DNA of 40,731 bases from Desulfotignum sp. (lineage in GTDB: Bacteria; Desulfobacterota; Desulfobacteria; Desulfobacterales; Desulfobacteraceae). Shown here piece after piece: positions 25,379 to 33,289 of this stretch. The stretch lies in contig JAABUD010000095.1 in assembly GCA_011389555.1 (NCBI GenBank), positions 1-40,731 of the forward strand, written 5' to 3'. The notes below the pieces were generated by a model. That model made no database searches. It was not told where the DNA came from and was given only the letters and a program-made list of their open reading frames with translations. Every line of letters starts with the position of its first letter. Position 1 is the stretch's first letter. Position numbers and translations under genes: made by a program.

Positions 25379-25951
25379 ATGGAAGACACATTGACTGTAT
25401 TCACGGCCAGCAAGTACTGCAATGTTTCGTCTAAAACCATTATCAACTGGGTGGAGGCCGGTCATATCAAGGCGTACCGGACCGTGGGCGGCCATCGCCG
25501 CATCAAGAAGTCCGACCTGGAAACCTTTATGCGCAATCAGGGAATTCCCATCCCGGAGGAAAAGGTGGGGGGGGCCCGGAAAAAGATCCTGGTGGTGGAT
25601 GACGACATGATCATTGTGGAATCCATTGTCCAGGCCCTGGAGGAGGATGAATTCGACTATGAGGTGATCTCGGCTTCCGACGGGTTTGAGGCAGGGCTTC
25701 AGGTCAACCATTTCAAGCCGGACCTGCTGATCCTGGATATCATGATGCCCGACATCAAAGGATATGAGGTCTGCAAGAAAATCAAGGACAACGAGGAGAC
25801 AGCACACACGAAAATCATTGTCCTGTCGGCGTATCTGGACGACGAAAAATTCGCCCGGATGAAAAAACATGGTGCGGATGTTTGTTTTTCCAAGCCCTTG
25901 CCCCTGCACCAGCTCAAGGAAGAAGTCGCAAAACTGCTTGGACTTAAATAA
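25379..25951 (+). CDS. Response regulator: N-terminal excisionase-type HTH plus receiver domain
   Basis: 190 residues. Residues 1-55 form a MerR/BldC-like helix-turn-helix (TASKYCNVSSKTIINWVEAG, then AYRTVGGHRRIKKSDLETF). Residues 69-188 are a receiver: VVDDD acidic pocket, phospho-acceptor D120 in LLILDIMMPD, IVLSAYLD and CFSKPLPL with the conserved Lys. The order is reversed from most regulators, which have the receiver first. It likely binds DNA upstream of this operon and is phosphorylated by the PAS kinase next door. The MetF-like gene starts 14 nt after its stop, so the regulator is transcribed with the enzymes and could autoregulate. Confidence 0.92.
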   Translation: MEDTLTVFTASKYCNVSSKTIINWVEAGHIKAYRTVGGHRRIKKSDLETFMRNQGIPIPEEKVGGARKKILVVDDDMIIVESIVQALEEDEFDYEVISASDGFEAGLQVNHFKPDLLILDIMMPDIKGYEVCKKIKDNEETAHTKIIVLSAYLDDEKFARMKKHGADVCFSKPLPLHQLKEEVAKLLGLK

Positions 25952-25965
25952 CAAGGAGGCAGATC

Positions 25966-26844
25966 ATGAATTTAAAAGAATCTTTGGAAAAAAAGAGATT
26001 TGTCGTGACTTCTGAAGTTCAGGCCCCTCTTGGCGATGATGAACCTGAAGCACTGGTGCAGAGCCTGAGCAAGGTCCGGGGGCGGGTGGATGGCGTGTCC
26101 GTGTCCGACGTGGAACTCGAAGGCGTGGTGGGGGACAGCGTGCAGACCTGTGACCTGCTGCTGAAAAACCGGTTCAATGCCATCTACCAGACCACCACCA
26201 GAGACAAGAACCGGTATCAGCTCCAGAAAGATCTGACCTCGGCCCACGAGGTGGGAGTGGATAATCTGCTGGTGTTCACCGAGGACTACCGGATTTCCGG
26301 GGACAGTCTTCAGGAAACCATGTTTTTTCATGTGGATTCGGGCAAGCTGGGATCGGTTCTGGATCACCTGCGCCAGGGGGTATCCATCGAGGGCAACGAC
26401 CTGGGTAAAAATCTGGAATTCACCCTGGGATCGGGTGTGGAAACCCCCTGGGGAAAACAGATGCCCAAGCGGGGAATGGAGGAGATGGAGGATATGCTCA
26501 ATGTGGGGGCCGGCTATTTTCTCACCACCCCGATCTTTGACGTGGATCAGTTTGAAAAGTTCATGAAACAGGTGCAGCCGTTCCGGGTGCCGGTGATCGC
26601 CGAGGTGATGATCCTGCGGACTGCGGGCATGGGAAAATTTCTGAACCGCCATTTCAAATCCGGGCTGGTTCCCGAGTGGGTGATCCAGAAACTGTTGACC
26701 TCACCGGACAAAACAAAAGCCAGCATCGAACTGTTTGCCGATACGGTCAAAAGCCTCAAAGATATCTGCCAGGGAGTGCACATCATCACCATCGGCGGAG
26801 AGGACAAGCTGGCCCAGTACCTGAATGCGGCCAAACTCCGGTGA
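25966..26844 (+). CDS. Divergent MetF-like (MTHFR superfamily) protein
   Basis: 292 residues. FVVTSEVQAPLGDDEPEAL keeps the N-terminal catalytic-type Glu (E17), and TTRDKNRYQLQKDL matches the TRDRNR block of MetF1/MetF2. But the MLCLSGDHQ flavin/folate block is replaced by LLVFTEDYRISGDS, and the C-terminal MAIEWEEKVPEI motif is absent. Thus it is a third MTHFR-fold paralog, more distant than metF1 and metF2. It could be a methylene-THF reductase with altered cofactor, or a structural or other folate-binding subunit. AAGGAGG precedes ATG 25966. It is second in operon B, next to hdrCB. Confidence 0.8.
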   Translation: MNLKESLEKKRFVVTSEVQAPLGDDEPEALVQSLSKVRGRVDGVSVSDVELEGVVGDSVQTCDLLLKNRFNAIYQTTTRDKNRYQLQKDLTSAHEVGVDNLLVFTEDYRISGDSLQETMFFHVDSGKLGSVLDHLRQGVSIEGNDLGKNLEFTLGSGVETPWGKQMPKRGMEEMEDMLNVGAGYFLTTPIFDVDQFEKFMKQVQPFRVPVIAEVMILRTAGMGKFLNRHFKSGLVPEWVIQKLLTSPDKTKASIELFADTVKSLKDICQGVHIITIGGEDKLAQYLNAAKLR

Positions 26845-26906
26845 AATATGCCCGGGTGATATATGATCAGGTGACATAAGCCACAACCAAACACAGGGGG
26901 GCCACC

Positions 26907-28193
26907 ATGGCAGAGGCAATCAAGATCGACACCCTTGATGGTGAACTCAAGGAAGCGGTGCTGGACAAGGTGCCGGATGCAAATTTTGATCTGTGCCTGA
27001 CCTGCGGCACCTGCACCGGCGGGTGTCCGGCATCGGAGCAGTTCGGCATGGATCCCAGAAAACTGATCCGCATGCTCAATTTCGGCATGGATGAAGAGAT
27101 CATGAAATCGGACTGGAAATGGGTATGTTCCATGTGCGGCCGGTGCCAGCTGGCCTGTCCCATGAACATCAATATTCCCAAACTGATTTACAACATCCGG
27201 GCAAGGGTGGCCCGGGAAAAGCGTCCCAAAGGCATTTTAGGCTCCTGCGACCAGCATATCCGCACCGGGTCGGCCATGGGTGCGGCCAAAGAGGATTTTC
27301 GATTCACGGTTCTGGACGTGGCCGAGGAGATCCGGGAAGACCATCCCGGATTTGAAGACCTGGAAGTGACCGTGGACCGGGTCGGCGCCCACATGGTGCT
27401 CAATCAGAACTCCAGAGAGCCGGTCACCGAGCCCGAGGAGATGGGGCCCCTGTGGAAAATCCTGCACACGGTCGGGGCGGACTGGACGTATCCATCAGTC
27501 ATGTGGGCCGGTGAAAACTATTGCTTGTTCCTGGCCGACGACGAGGGATGGCGTTACATTATCGAGGAGTTTGTCCTGCATGTGGATAACAACCTCAAAA
27601 GTCCCCTGGTGGTCAATACGGAGTGAGGTCACTCCTATTTTGCAATCCTGGAGGGATTGCGTAAGTACAAGATACCCCACAAGTTTGAACTGATCACCAT
27701 TATCGAGCTGTACGCTCAATGGATCAGAGAAGGCAAACTAAAGGTGAATTCAGACTGGAACAAGGAGATCGGTGCGAAATTCACGATACAGGATCCCTGC
27801 AACATCGCCCGGAAAAGCGGGTCCAACAAGATCGTGGATGATCTTCGGTTTGTGGTGAAAACCGTGGTGGGCGAAGAGAATTTCATCGATACCGTGCCCA
27901 GCCGCATGAACAATTACTGCTGCGGCGGCGGGGGCGGTGCCCTGCAGGCGGGTTTTCCGGACCAGCGGCGGGCCTACGGCAAAATCAAGTTCAACCAGAT
28001 CATGGCCACAAAAGCGGACTACGTGATCGCCCCCTGCCACAACTGCCACGGCCAGATCGAGGATATCGGCCACCATTACGGCGGCAATTATCACGTGGTC
28101 CATCTGTGGACCATCATCTGCCTGGCCATGGGGGTTTTGGCGGATACTGAACGCACTTATCTCGGCCCGGATCTGGCCGACGTGGGGCTTTGA
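26907..28193 (+). CDS. HdrC-HdrB-type fusion, selenocysteine-containing (UGA 27624-27626)
   Basis: 428 residues with UGA read as Sec240. HdrC-like part: two [4Fe-4S] motifs, C30-C33-C36-C40 (CLTCGTCTGGC) and C74-C77-C80-C84 (CSMCGRCQLAC). HdrB/HdrD-like part: VVNTE-U-GHSYFAILEG, where family members have ECGHAY, then a full CCG motif with C298 (DPCNIARKSG), C338-C339 (NYCCGGGGG) and C377-C380 (APCHNCHG). CCG cysteines hold the noncubane [4Fe-4S] clusters that reduce heterodisulfides in HdrB. Here Sec replaces the first CCG cysteine of the first domain. Likely the electron-accepting or disulfide-handling subunit for HdrA2. GGGGGG upstream of ATG 26907. Confidence 0.92.
27624..27660 (+). promoter_or_regulatory. 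Sec codon UGA and SECIS hairpin of hdrCB
   Basis: UGA at 27624-27626; after 15 nt GCAATCC (27642-27648), loop TGGAG, GGATTGC (27654-27660). Seven perfect base pairs with GG in a 5-nt loop: the cleanest stem of the five. Confidence 0.82.
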
Positions 28194-28231
28194 CCCCAAG
28201 GGGGACTCAATGCCCCAAGTGGGACTCAATG
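28194..28231 (+). repeat. 19-bp tandem duplication in the hdrCB-hdrA2 gap
   Basis: CCCCAAGGGGGACTCAATG (28194-28212) is followed at once by CCCCAAGTGGGACTCAATG (28213-28231); one base differs. Each unit ends in ATG. It begins directly after the hdrCB stop; the true hdrA2 ribosome site AAGGAGGG follows at 28233-28240. Confidence 0.9.
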
Positions 28232-28245
28232 CAAGGAGGGATGAC

Positions 28246-31200
28246 ATGACCGAAATAGAAAAAGGATCGGTAATGGTGGTCGGAGCCGGTATCGCCGGTA
28301 TCCAGGCGTCCCTGGATCTGGCGGATTCCGGGCACCTGGTCTATCTGGTGGATAAAAATACCGCCATCGGCGGTACCATGGCCCAGCTGGACAAAACTTT
28401 TCCCACCAATGACTGCTCCATGTGCATCATTTCCCCCAAACTGGTGGAAGCCGGGCGCCATCTCAACGTGGAGCTGATGACCATGAGCGGCATCGAATCC
28501 GTGGAAGGGGAGGCCGGCAGTTTTTCCGTGACCCTGAAGGAAAATGCCCGGTATATTGATATGGACAAATGCACGGCCTGCGGCGAATGCGGCAAGGTGT
28601 GCCCGGTGACCCTGCCCAACCGGTTCGACGAAAATCTGGGAGAGCGTAAAGCCGCGTTCAAACTCTATCCCCAGGCCATGCCCTCGGCATGGGCCATTGA
28701 AAAAACCGACACGGCTCCCTGCCGCCTCACCTGTCCGGCCGGGCTCAATGTGCAGGGGTATGTGCAGATGGTCAAGCAGGGGAATTATCAACAAGCCCTG
28801 GAGATCATCATGGAACAGCTGCCTCTGCCGGGCGTGCTGGGCCGGATCTGCCCCCATGAATGTGAGGATGCCTGTCGCCGGTGTCAGGTGGAGGCCCCGG
28901 TGGCCATCCGGGATCTCAAGCGACTGGCCGCGGATCAGTACGATCCCAGGCAGATCGAGATCCCCTGTGATCCGAAAATCGGAAAAAAAGCGGCCATCAT
29001 CGGTTCCGGCCCGGCCGGGCTGTCCTGTGGGTTTCATCTGGCGAAAAAAGGGGTGGATGCCGTGATTTTCGAGGCCCTGCCCAAACCCGGCGGCATGCTC
29101 CGGGTGGGGATTCCGGACCACCGGCTTCCGCCTTCTGTGCTGGACAAAGATATCGAGGTGATCACCAACCTAGGCGTGCTGATCCACTGCAATCAGCGAC
29201 TGGGGGACGATGTCACCGTGGACAGCCTGGTGGCCGAAGGATTCGATGCCGTGTTTCTGGCCCTGGGCGCTCACAAAGGACTGTCCTTGGGCATACCCGG
29301 CGAAGATCTCGCCGGCGTGCGCCAGGGCGTTGATTTCCTGCGGGAACTCAACCTCACCGGTGAAACCGGGGTGGGGAAACACGTAGGTATCATCGGCGGG
29401 GGCAATGTGGCCATTGATGTGGCCAGATCCGCGGTGCGCCTGGGGGCAAAAACCGTCACCATCCTATACCGGCGGACCCGAAAGGAGATGCCGGCCTGGG
29501 AAGAGGAGATCTGCGCCGCAGAAGACGAGGGCGTGGCCATCACCTACCTGGCTGCCCCCCAGATGGTCCTGGAAAAAGACGGCCGGGTGGCGGGTCTGCG
29601 GGGGATCCGAATGGAGCTCGGCGAACCCGATTCCTCGGGCCGGCGCCGGCCCGTGCCGGTTCCGGAAAGTGAATTCGATCTTCCCATCGACCAGCTCATC
29701 TGTGCCATCGGCCAGCAGCCCGACATCTCGGTGCTCGAAGATCTGGCGGATGTGACGATCTCCCGGTGGAACACCACCGAGGTGAACCCGGTCACCCTGG
29801 CAACGGACCGGCCCGGCGTGTTTGCCGGCGGGGACCTGCAGACCGGGCCGGGCGTGGCCATCGGTGCGGTGGCCGCCGGCATGGAAGCGGCGGAATCGAT
29901 CTTCCGCTATCTTTCCGGCGAAGATATGGCGGATGGCCGGGATGTGCCGATGATTGACGAACCGGTATACCGCCCGGTGGATCCGGATATGCCGCCTGAA
30001 ACCCGGTACCGGATGCCGGAGCTGCCTTTTGAAAAGCGGGTCGGCAATTTCGACGAGGTGGAACTCGGGTATGACCCGGCCGACGGGCAGAAAGAAGCAG
30101 CCCGGTGTTTGAACTGCGGATACTGCTCCGAGTGCATGCAGTGCGTGGATGCCTGTCTGGCCGATGCCGTGGATCATTTCATGGTGCCAAAAACCCGCAC
30201 CGTTCAGGTGGGAGCCATTATTCTGGCCCCGGGATTCACCCCGTTCGAACCCAAAGCGATGGTCACCTATTGCTACGGCCACAGTCCCAATGTGATGACC
30301 TCCCTGGAATTTGAACGGATCCTGTCCGCTTCAGGCCCGTTTGCCGGGCACCTGGTGCGGCCGTCGGACCAGGAGGAGCCGAAAAAGATTGCCTGGCTCC
30401 AGTGCGTGGGCTCCAGAGACATCAACAAGGGGGATCATGCCTATTGTTCCGGGGTGTGCTGCATGTACGCCTCCAAACAGGCGGTGATCGCCAAAGAGCA
30501 TGCCGGTGAAAACCTGGACTGCGCTATTTTCTTTATGGATATGCGTACCCACGGCAAGGAGTTTGACAAATACCAGATGCGGGCCGAAGACGATGCCGGG
30601 GTGCGGTATGTGAGATCCCGCATCCATTCGGTGTTCCCGGAGCCCGGGGACCGGTACCGGCTGGTGTATGCCACCGAGGCCGGGAACCTGGCCGAAGAAA
30701 TTTTCGACATGGTGGTGTTGTCCATCGGACTGGCACCCAACACAGAGGCAAAAGAGCTGGCCGGCAGGCTGGGCATCGACCTGAACCGGCACGGGTTTGC
30801 CGCCACAACCGACCTGGTGCCTGTGGAAACCTCCCGGGACGGCATCTACGTGTGCGGCACCTTTCAGGAACCCAAGGATATCCCGTCTTCGATCATGGAA
30901 GCCTCGGCCGCGGCGGCCACCGCATCCATGGCCATGGCCGGCGACCGCTGGACCCTGACCCGCACCCGGGAACTGCCGCCGGAAATCGATGTGGCCGGAG
31001 CCGCCCCCCGCATCGGGGTGTTTGTGTGCAACTGCGGCATCAACATCGGCGGGGTGGCGGATGTGCCGGCGGTGCGCGATTACGCAAAAACCCTGCCTTA
31101 TGTGGTGCATGTGGAAGACAACCTGTTCACCTGTTCCCAGGATGCCCAGGACCACATGAAGCAGGTGATCGTGGAAAACGACATCAACCGGGTGGTGGTG

Positions 31201-32730
31201 GCGTCCTGCTCACCCAGAACCCACGAGCCCCTGTTCCAGGAGACCATCCGGGATGCCGGGCTCAACAAATACCTGTTCGAGATGGCCAACATCCGGGACC
31301 AGAACACCTGGGTGCACATGAGTCAGCCGGAAAAAGCCACGGCAAAGGCCAGGGACCTGGTGCGAATGGCCGTGGCCAAGGCCGCGTTCGTGGAACCGCT
31401 GCACCAGGTGAGCCTGCCCATCAAAAAATCCCTGCTCGTGCTGGGCGGGGGTGTGGCCGGTATGGAAGCGGCCCGCATGGCATCGGCCCAGGGCGTGGCC
31501 GTGCACCTGGTGGAACAGACCGGGGTGCTGGGCGGGATCGCAAGGCAACTGAACTTCACCTGGCAGGGAGAGCCGGTCGCCCCGTATCTGGAAACCCTGG
31601 TGGAAGCGGTCCGAAAAGACCCGGGCATCACTGTGCACCTGGCCACCCGGGTGGCCCGCACCACCGGTTCCAAAGGTAATTTCACCACCACCCTGGCACC
31701 TGCAGACAAAGCAGGCCAAGACGGCCCGGAAAGCTCTGGCGGTGACATTGTCATCGAGCACGGGGCCGCGGTCATTGCCACCGGCGGCAGGGAATTTCAG
31801 CCCGATGAGTATCTGTACAAAGACCATCCGGATGTGCTCACCCACCTGGACATGGATGCGGCGTTCCGGGAAAACGACCCCCGCATTGAAAAAGGGCGCT
31901 CTTTTGCGTTCATCCAGTGCGTGGGCTCCAGAAACGAAGCCCATCCCTTCTGCTCCAGGGTGTGCTGCACCCACAGCCTCAAGTCCGCCATCTCCCTGAA
32001 AAAAATGGACCGCCGCAAACGGGTGTTCGTGATCTTTCGGGATATCCGCTCTTACGGCTTCAGGGAAGATCTGTACCAGCAGGCCCGGGATCTGGGGGTG
32101 CTGTTCATCCGGTACGATCTGGAACGTATGCCCGAACTGGAAAAGGACAGTCAGGGAAGCCTGAGACTTTCCGTGTTCGACCCGGTGCTCCAGATGCCCG
32201 TGACCATTGTCCCGGATCTGGTGGTGCTGGCTTCCGGCGTAGTGCCCGGCGACAACAAAGCCCTGTTTGAAAAATTCAAGGTGCCGGTGAACAGCGACGG
32301 ATTCCTGGTGGAAGCCCATGCCAAGCTGCGGCCCGTGGATTTTGCTTCGGACGGCCTGTTCGTGGCCGGACTGGCCCATTATCCCAAACCCCTGGAAGAA
32401 AGCATTGCCCAGGCAAGGGCGGCCGTGTCCCGGGCCATGACCATCCTGTCAAAGGATGCCCTCATGGTGGGGGGGATTGTGGCATCAGTGGAAAAGGAAA
32501 AATGCGCGGTGTGCCTCACCTGTGTGCGCACCTGCCCCTATGGCATCCCTTTTATCCACGAAGAGGGATACGCGCAGATCGAGCCGTTCGAGTGCCACGG
32601 ATGCGGTGCCTGTGTGGCGGAATGCCCGGGCAAGGCCATCACGTTGAATCATTTCACGGACCGGCAGCTCATCGCCAAAACCGATGCCCTGTTTGAAACC
32701 CATCCGGAAATCGAGGAGGCGGTATCATGA
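28246..32730 (+). CDS. hdrA: Giant HdrA-NfnB-HdrA fusion flavoprotein, cysteine form
   Basis: 1,494 residues, same architecture as the module A protein. N-terminal VVGAGIAGIQASLDLA and NDCSM-C60-IISPKLVEAGRH (Cys where hdrA1 has Sec). Ferredoxin site C109-C119 (CTACGECGKVC). Embedded NfnB/GltD unit with [12 protein letters not shown] (about 249), VGIIGGGNVAIDVA and VFAGGDLQTGPG. Cysteine cluster CLNCGYCSECMQC (about 621), VCNCGINIGG (about 925), second Rossmann fold LVLGGGVAGM (about 1063), and C-terminal 2x[4Fe-4S] (about 1420-1466). Proposed hub splitting electrons between NAD(P)H, ferredoxin, HdrCB and MetFV. Start ATG 28246 has AAGGAGGG 5 nt upstream; an in-frame ATG at 28210 lies in the tandem repeat. 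The end overlaps a possible mvhD2 start by 4 nt. Confidence 0.95.
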   Translation: MTEIEKGSVMVVGAGIAGIQASLDLADSGHLVYLVDKNTAIGGTMAQLDKTFPTNDCSMCIISPKLVEAGRHLNVELMTMSGIESVEGEAGSFSVTLKENARYIDMDKCTACGECGKVCPVTLPNRFDENLGERKAAFKLYPQAMPSAWAIEKTDTAPCRLTCPAGLNVQGYVQMVKQGNYQQALEIIMEQLPLPGVLGRICPHECEDACRRCQVEAPVAIRDLKRLAADQYDPRQIEIPCDPKIGKKAAIIGSGPAGLSCGFHLAKKGVDAVIFEALPKPGGMLRVGIPDHRLPPSVLDKDIEVITNLGVLIHCNQRLGDDVTVDSLVAEGFDAVFLALGAHKGLSLGIPGEDLAGVRQGVDFLRELNLTGETGVGKHVGIIGGGNVAIDVARSAVRLGAKTVTILYRRTRKEMPAWEEEICAAEDEGVAITYLAAPQMVLEKDGRVAGLRGIRMELGEPDSSGRRRPVPVPESEFDLPIDQLICAIGQQPDISVLEDLADVTISRWNTTEVNPVTLATDRPGVFAGGDLQTGPGVAIGAVAAGMEAAESIFRYLSGEDMADGRDVPMIDEPVYRPVDPDMPPETRYRMPELPFEKRVGNFDEVELGYDPADGQKEAARCLNCGYCSECMQCVDACLADAVDHFMVPKTRTVQVGAIILAPGFTPFEPKAMVTYCYGHSPNVMTSLEFERILSASGPFAGHLVRPSDQEEPKKIAWLQCVGSRDINKGDHAYCSGVCCMYASKQAVIAKEHAGENLDCAIFFMDMRTHGKEFDKYQMRAEDDAGVRYVRSRIHSVFPEPGDRYRLVYATEAGNLAEEIFDMVVLSIGLAPNTEAKELAGRLGIDLNRHGFAATTDLVPVETSRDGIYVCGTFQEPKDIPSSIMEASAAAATASMAMAGDRWTLTRTRELPPEIDVAGAAPRIGVFVCNCGINIGGVADVPAVRDYAKTLPYVVHVEDNLFTCSQDAQDHMKQVIVENDINRVVVASCSPRTHEPLFQETIRDAGLNKYLFEMANIRDQNTWVHMSQPEKATAKARDLVRMAVAKAAFVEPLHQVSLPIKKSLLVLGGGVAGMEAARMASAQGVAVHLVEQTGVLGGIARQLNFTWQGEPVAPYLETLVEAVRKDPGITVHLATRVARTTGSKGNFTTTLAPADKAGQDGPESSGGDIVIEHGAAVIATGGREFQPDEYLYKDHPDVLTHLDMDAAFRENDPRIEKGRSFAFIQCVGSRNEAHPFCSRVCCTHSLKSAISLKKMDRRKRVFVIFRDIRSYGFREDLYQQARDLGVLFIRYDLERMPELEKDSQGSLRLSVFDPVLQMPVTIVPDLVVLASGVVPGDNKALFEKFKVPVNSDGFLVEAHAKLRPVDFASDGLFVAGLAHYPKPLEESIAQARAAVSRAMTILSKDALMVGGIVASVEKEKCAVCLTCVRTCPYGIPFIHEEGYAQIEPFECHGCGACVAECPGKAITLNHFTDRQLIAKTDALFETHPEIEEAVS

Positions 32731-32783
32731 AAACAGACCAGCAAGCCGCCGGCAACACCAGCCATGAGCGGGAAAGGAGTGCC

Positions 32784-33197
32784 ATGAACAGCCAGATGTT
32801 TGAACCCAGGATCGTTGCATTCTGCTGCCAGTACTGAGCGTACGCCGCAGGGGACCTGGCAGGTTCCATGAGGCTGTCTTATCCGGCGGATGTCAAGATC
32901 ATCCAGGTGCCGTGCACCGGCCGGGTGGATATGATTCATCTGCTCACCGCCCTGGAGGACGGGGCGGACGGCGTGTACGTGGCCGGCTGCCTGGAAGGGG
33001 AATGCCATTACCTGGAAGGCAATTACAAGGCCCGCCGCAAGGTGGAATCCGTGAAAAAAACATTGACCGAACTGGGCATCGAACCGGAGCGGGTGACCAT
33101 GTACAACCTGTCCTCGGCCCAGGGTGCCCGGTTCGCCGAGATCGCCAACGACATGGTGCAAAAGATCAAAGACCTGGGCCCCACCCCGGTCCGTTAA
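32784..33197 (+). CDS. mvhD: MvhD-family FeS subunit, selenocysteine-containing (UGA 32835-32837)
   Basis: 137 residues from ATG 32784: MNSQMFEPRIVAFCCQY-U-AYAAGDLAGSMRL, with UGA as codon 18. Later VPCTGRVDMIHLLTALEDGA, AGCLEGECHYLEGNYKARRK and MYNLSSAQGARFAEIA match MvhD. Sec stands at the same place as in mvhD1. Two starts are credible: ATG 32727, inside the hdrA2 stop with GGAGG upstream, adding 19 polar residues; or ATG 32784 with AAAGGAG. I prefer 32784 because it matches the paralog N-terminus. Role: [2Fe-2S] electron transfer between HdrA2 and MetFV. A large palindrome lies between this gene and metV2. Confidence 0.9.
32835..32876 (+). promoter_or_regulatory. Sec codon UGA and SECIS-like hairpin of mvhD2
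   Basis: Same fold as in mvhD1: GGACCTGGCAGGTTCC at 32852-32867, 14 nt after UGA 32835-32837. Positions 32852-32876 are identical to 7838-7862. Confidence 0.65.
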
Positions 33198-33203
33198 CAA
33201 AAT

Positions 33204-33265
33204 GGGGTCAGGCCTTGCATTATTGACTTTTATCTCCAAAAGTCAATAATGCAAGGCCTGACCCC
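33204..33265. repeat. 62-bp perfect palindrome (REP/MITE-like), 28-bp arms
   Basis: The left arm 33204-33231 begins GGGGTCAGGCCTTGCATTAT and the right arm 33238-33265 is its exact reverse complement; loop ATCTCC (33232-33237). The terminal GGGGTCAG is shared with the palindrome at 34923. Repeats beginning GGGGTCAGG(C/T)CTTGCA are, to my knowledge, common in genomes carrying REP-associated (Y1/RAYT) transposases; no such transposase lies in the window. It sits in the 92-nt gap between mvhD2 and metV2, inside the operon. Confidence 0.92.
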
Positions 33266-33289
33266 GAAACCCGAAAAGGGAGGGTAAAA

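Noticed and set aside
26907-27626. hdrCB as two separate genes split at 27626
   Set aside because: UGA lies inside the conserved ECGHAY-type motif, the next in-frame ATG would cut off essential HdrB sequence, and a 7-bp hairpin follows the UGA.
33204-33265. Large palindrome as an intrinsic terminator or as a CRISPR repeat
   Set aside because: No T-run follows and only one copy is present here, without spacers; it fits a REP/MITE-like repeat better.
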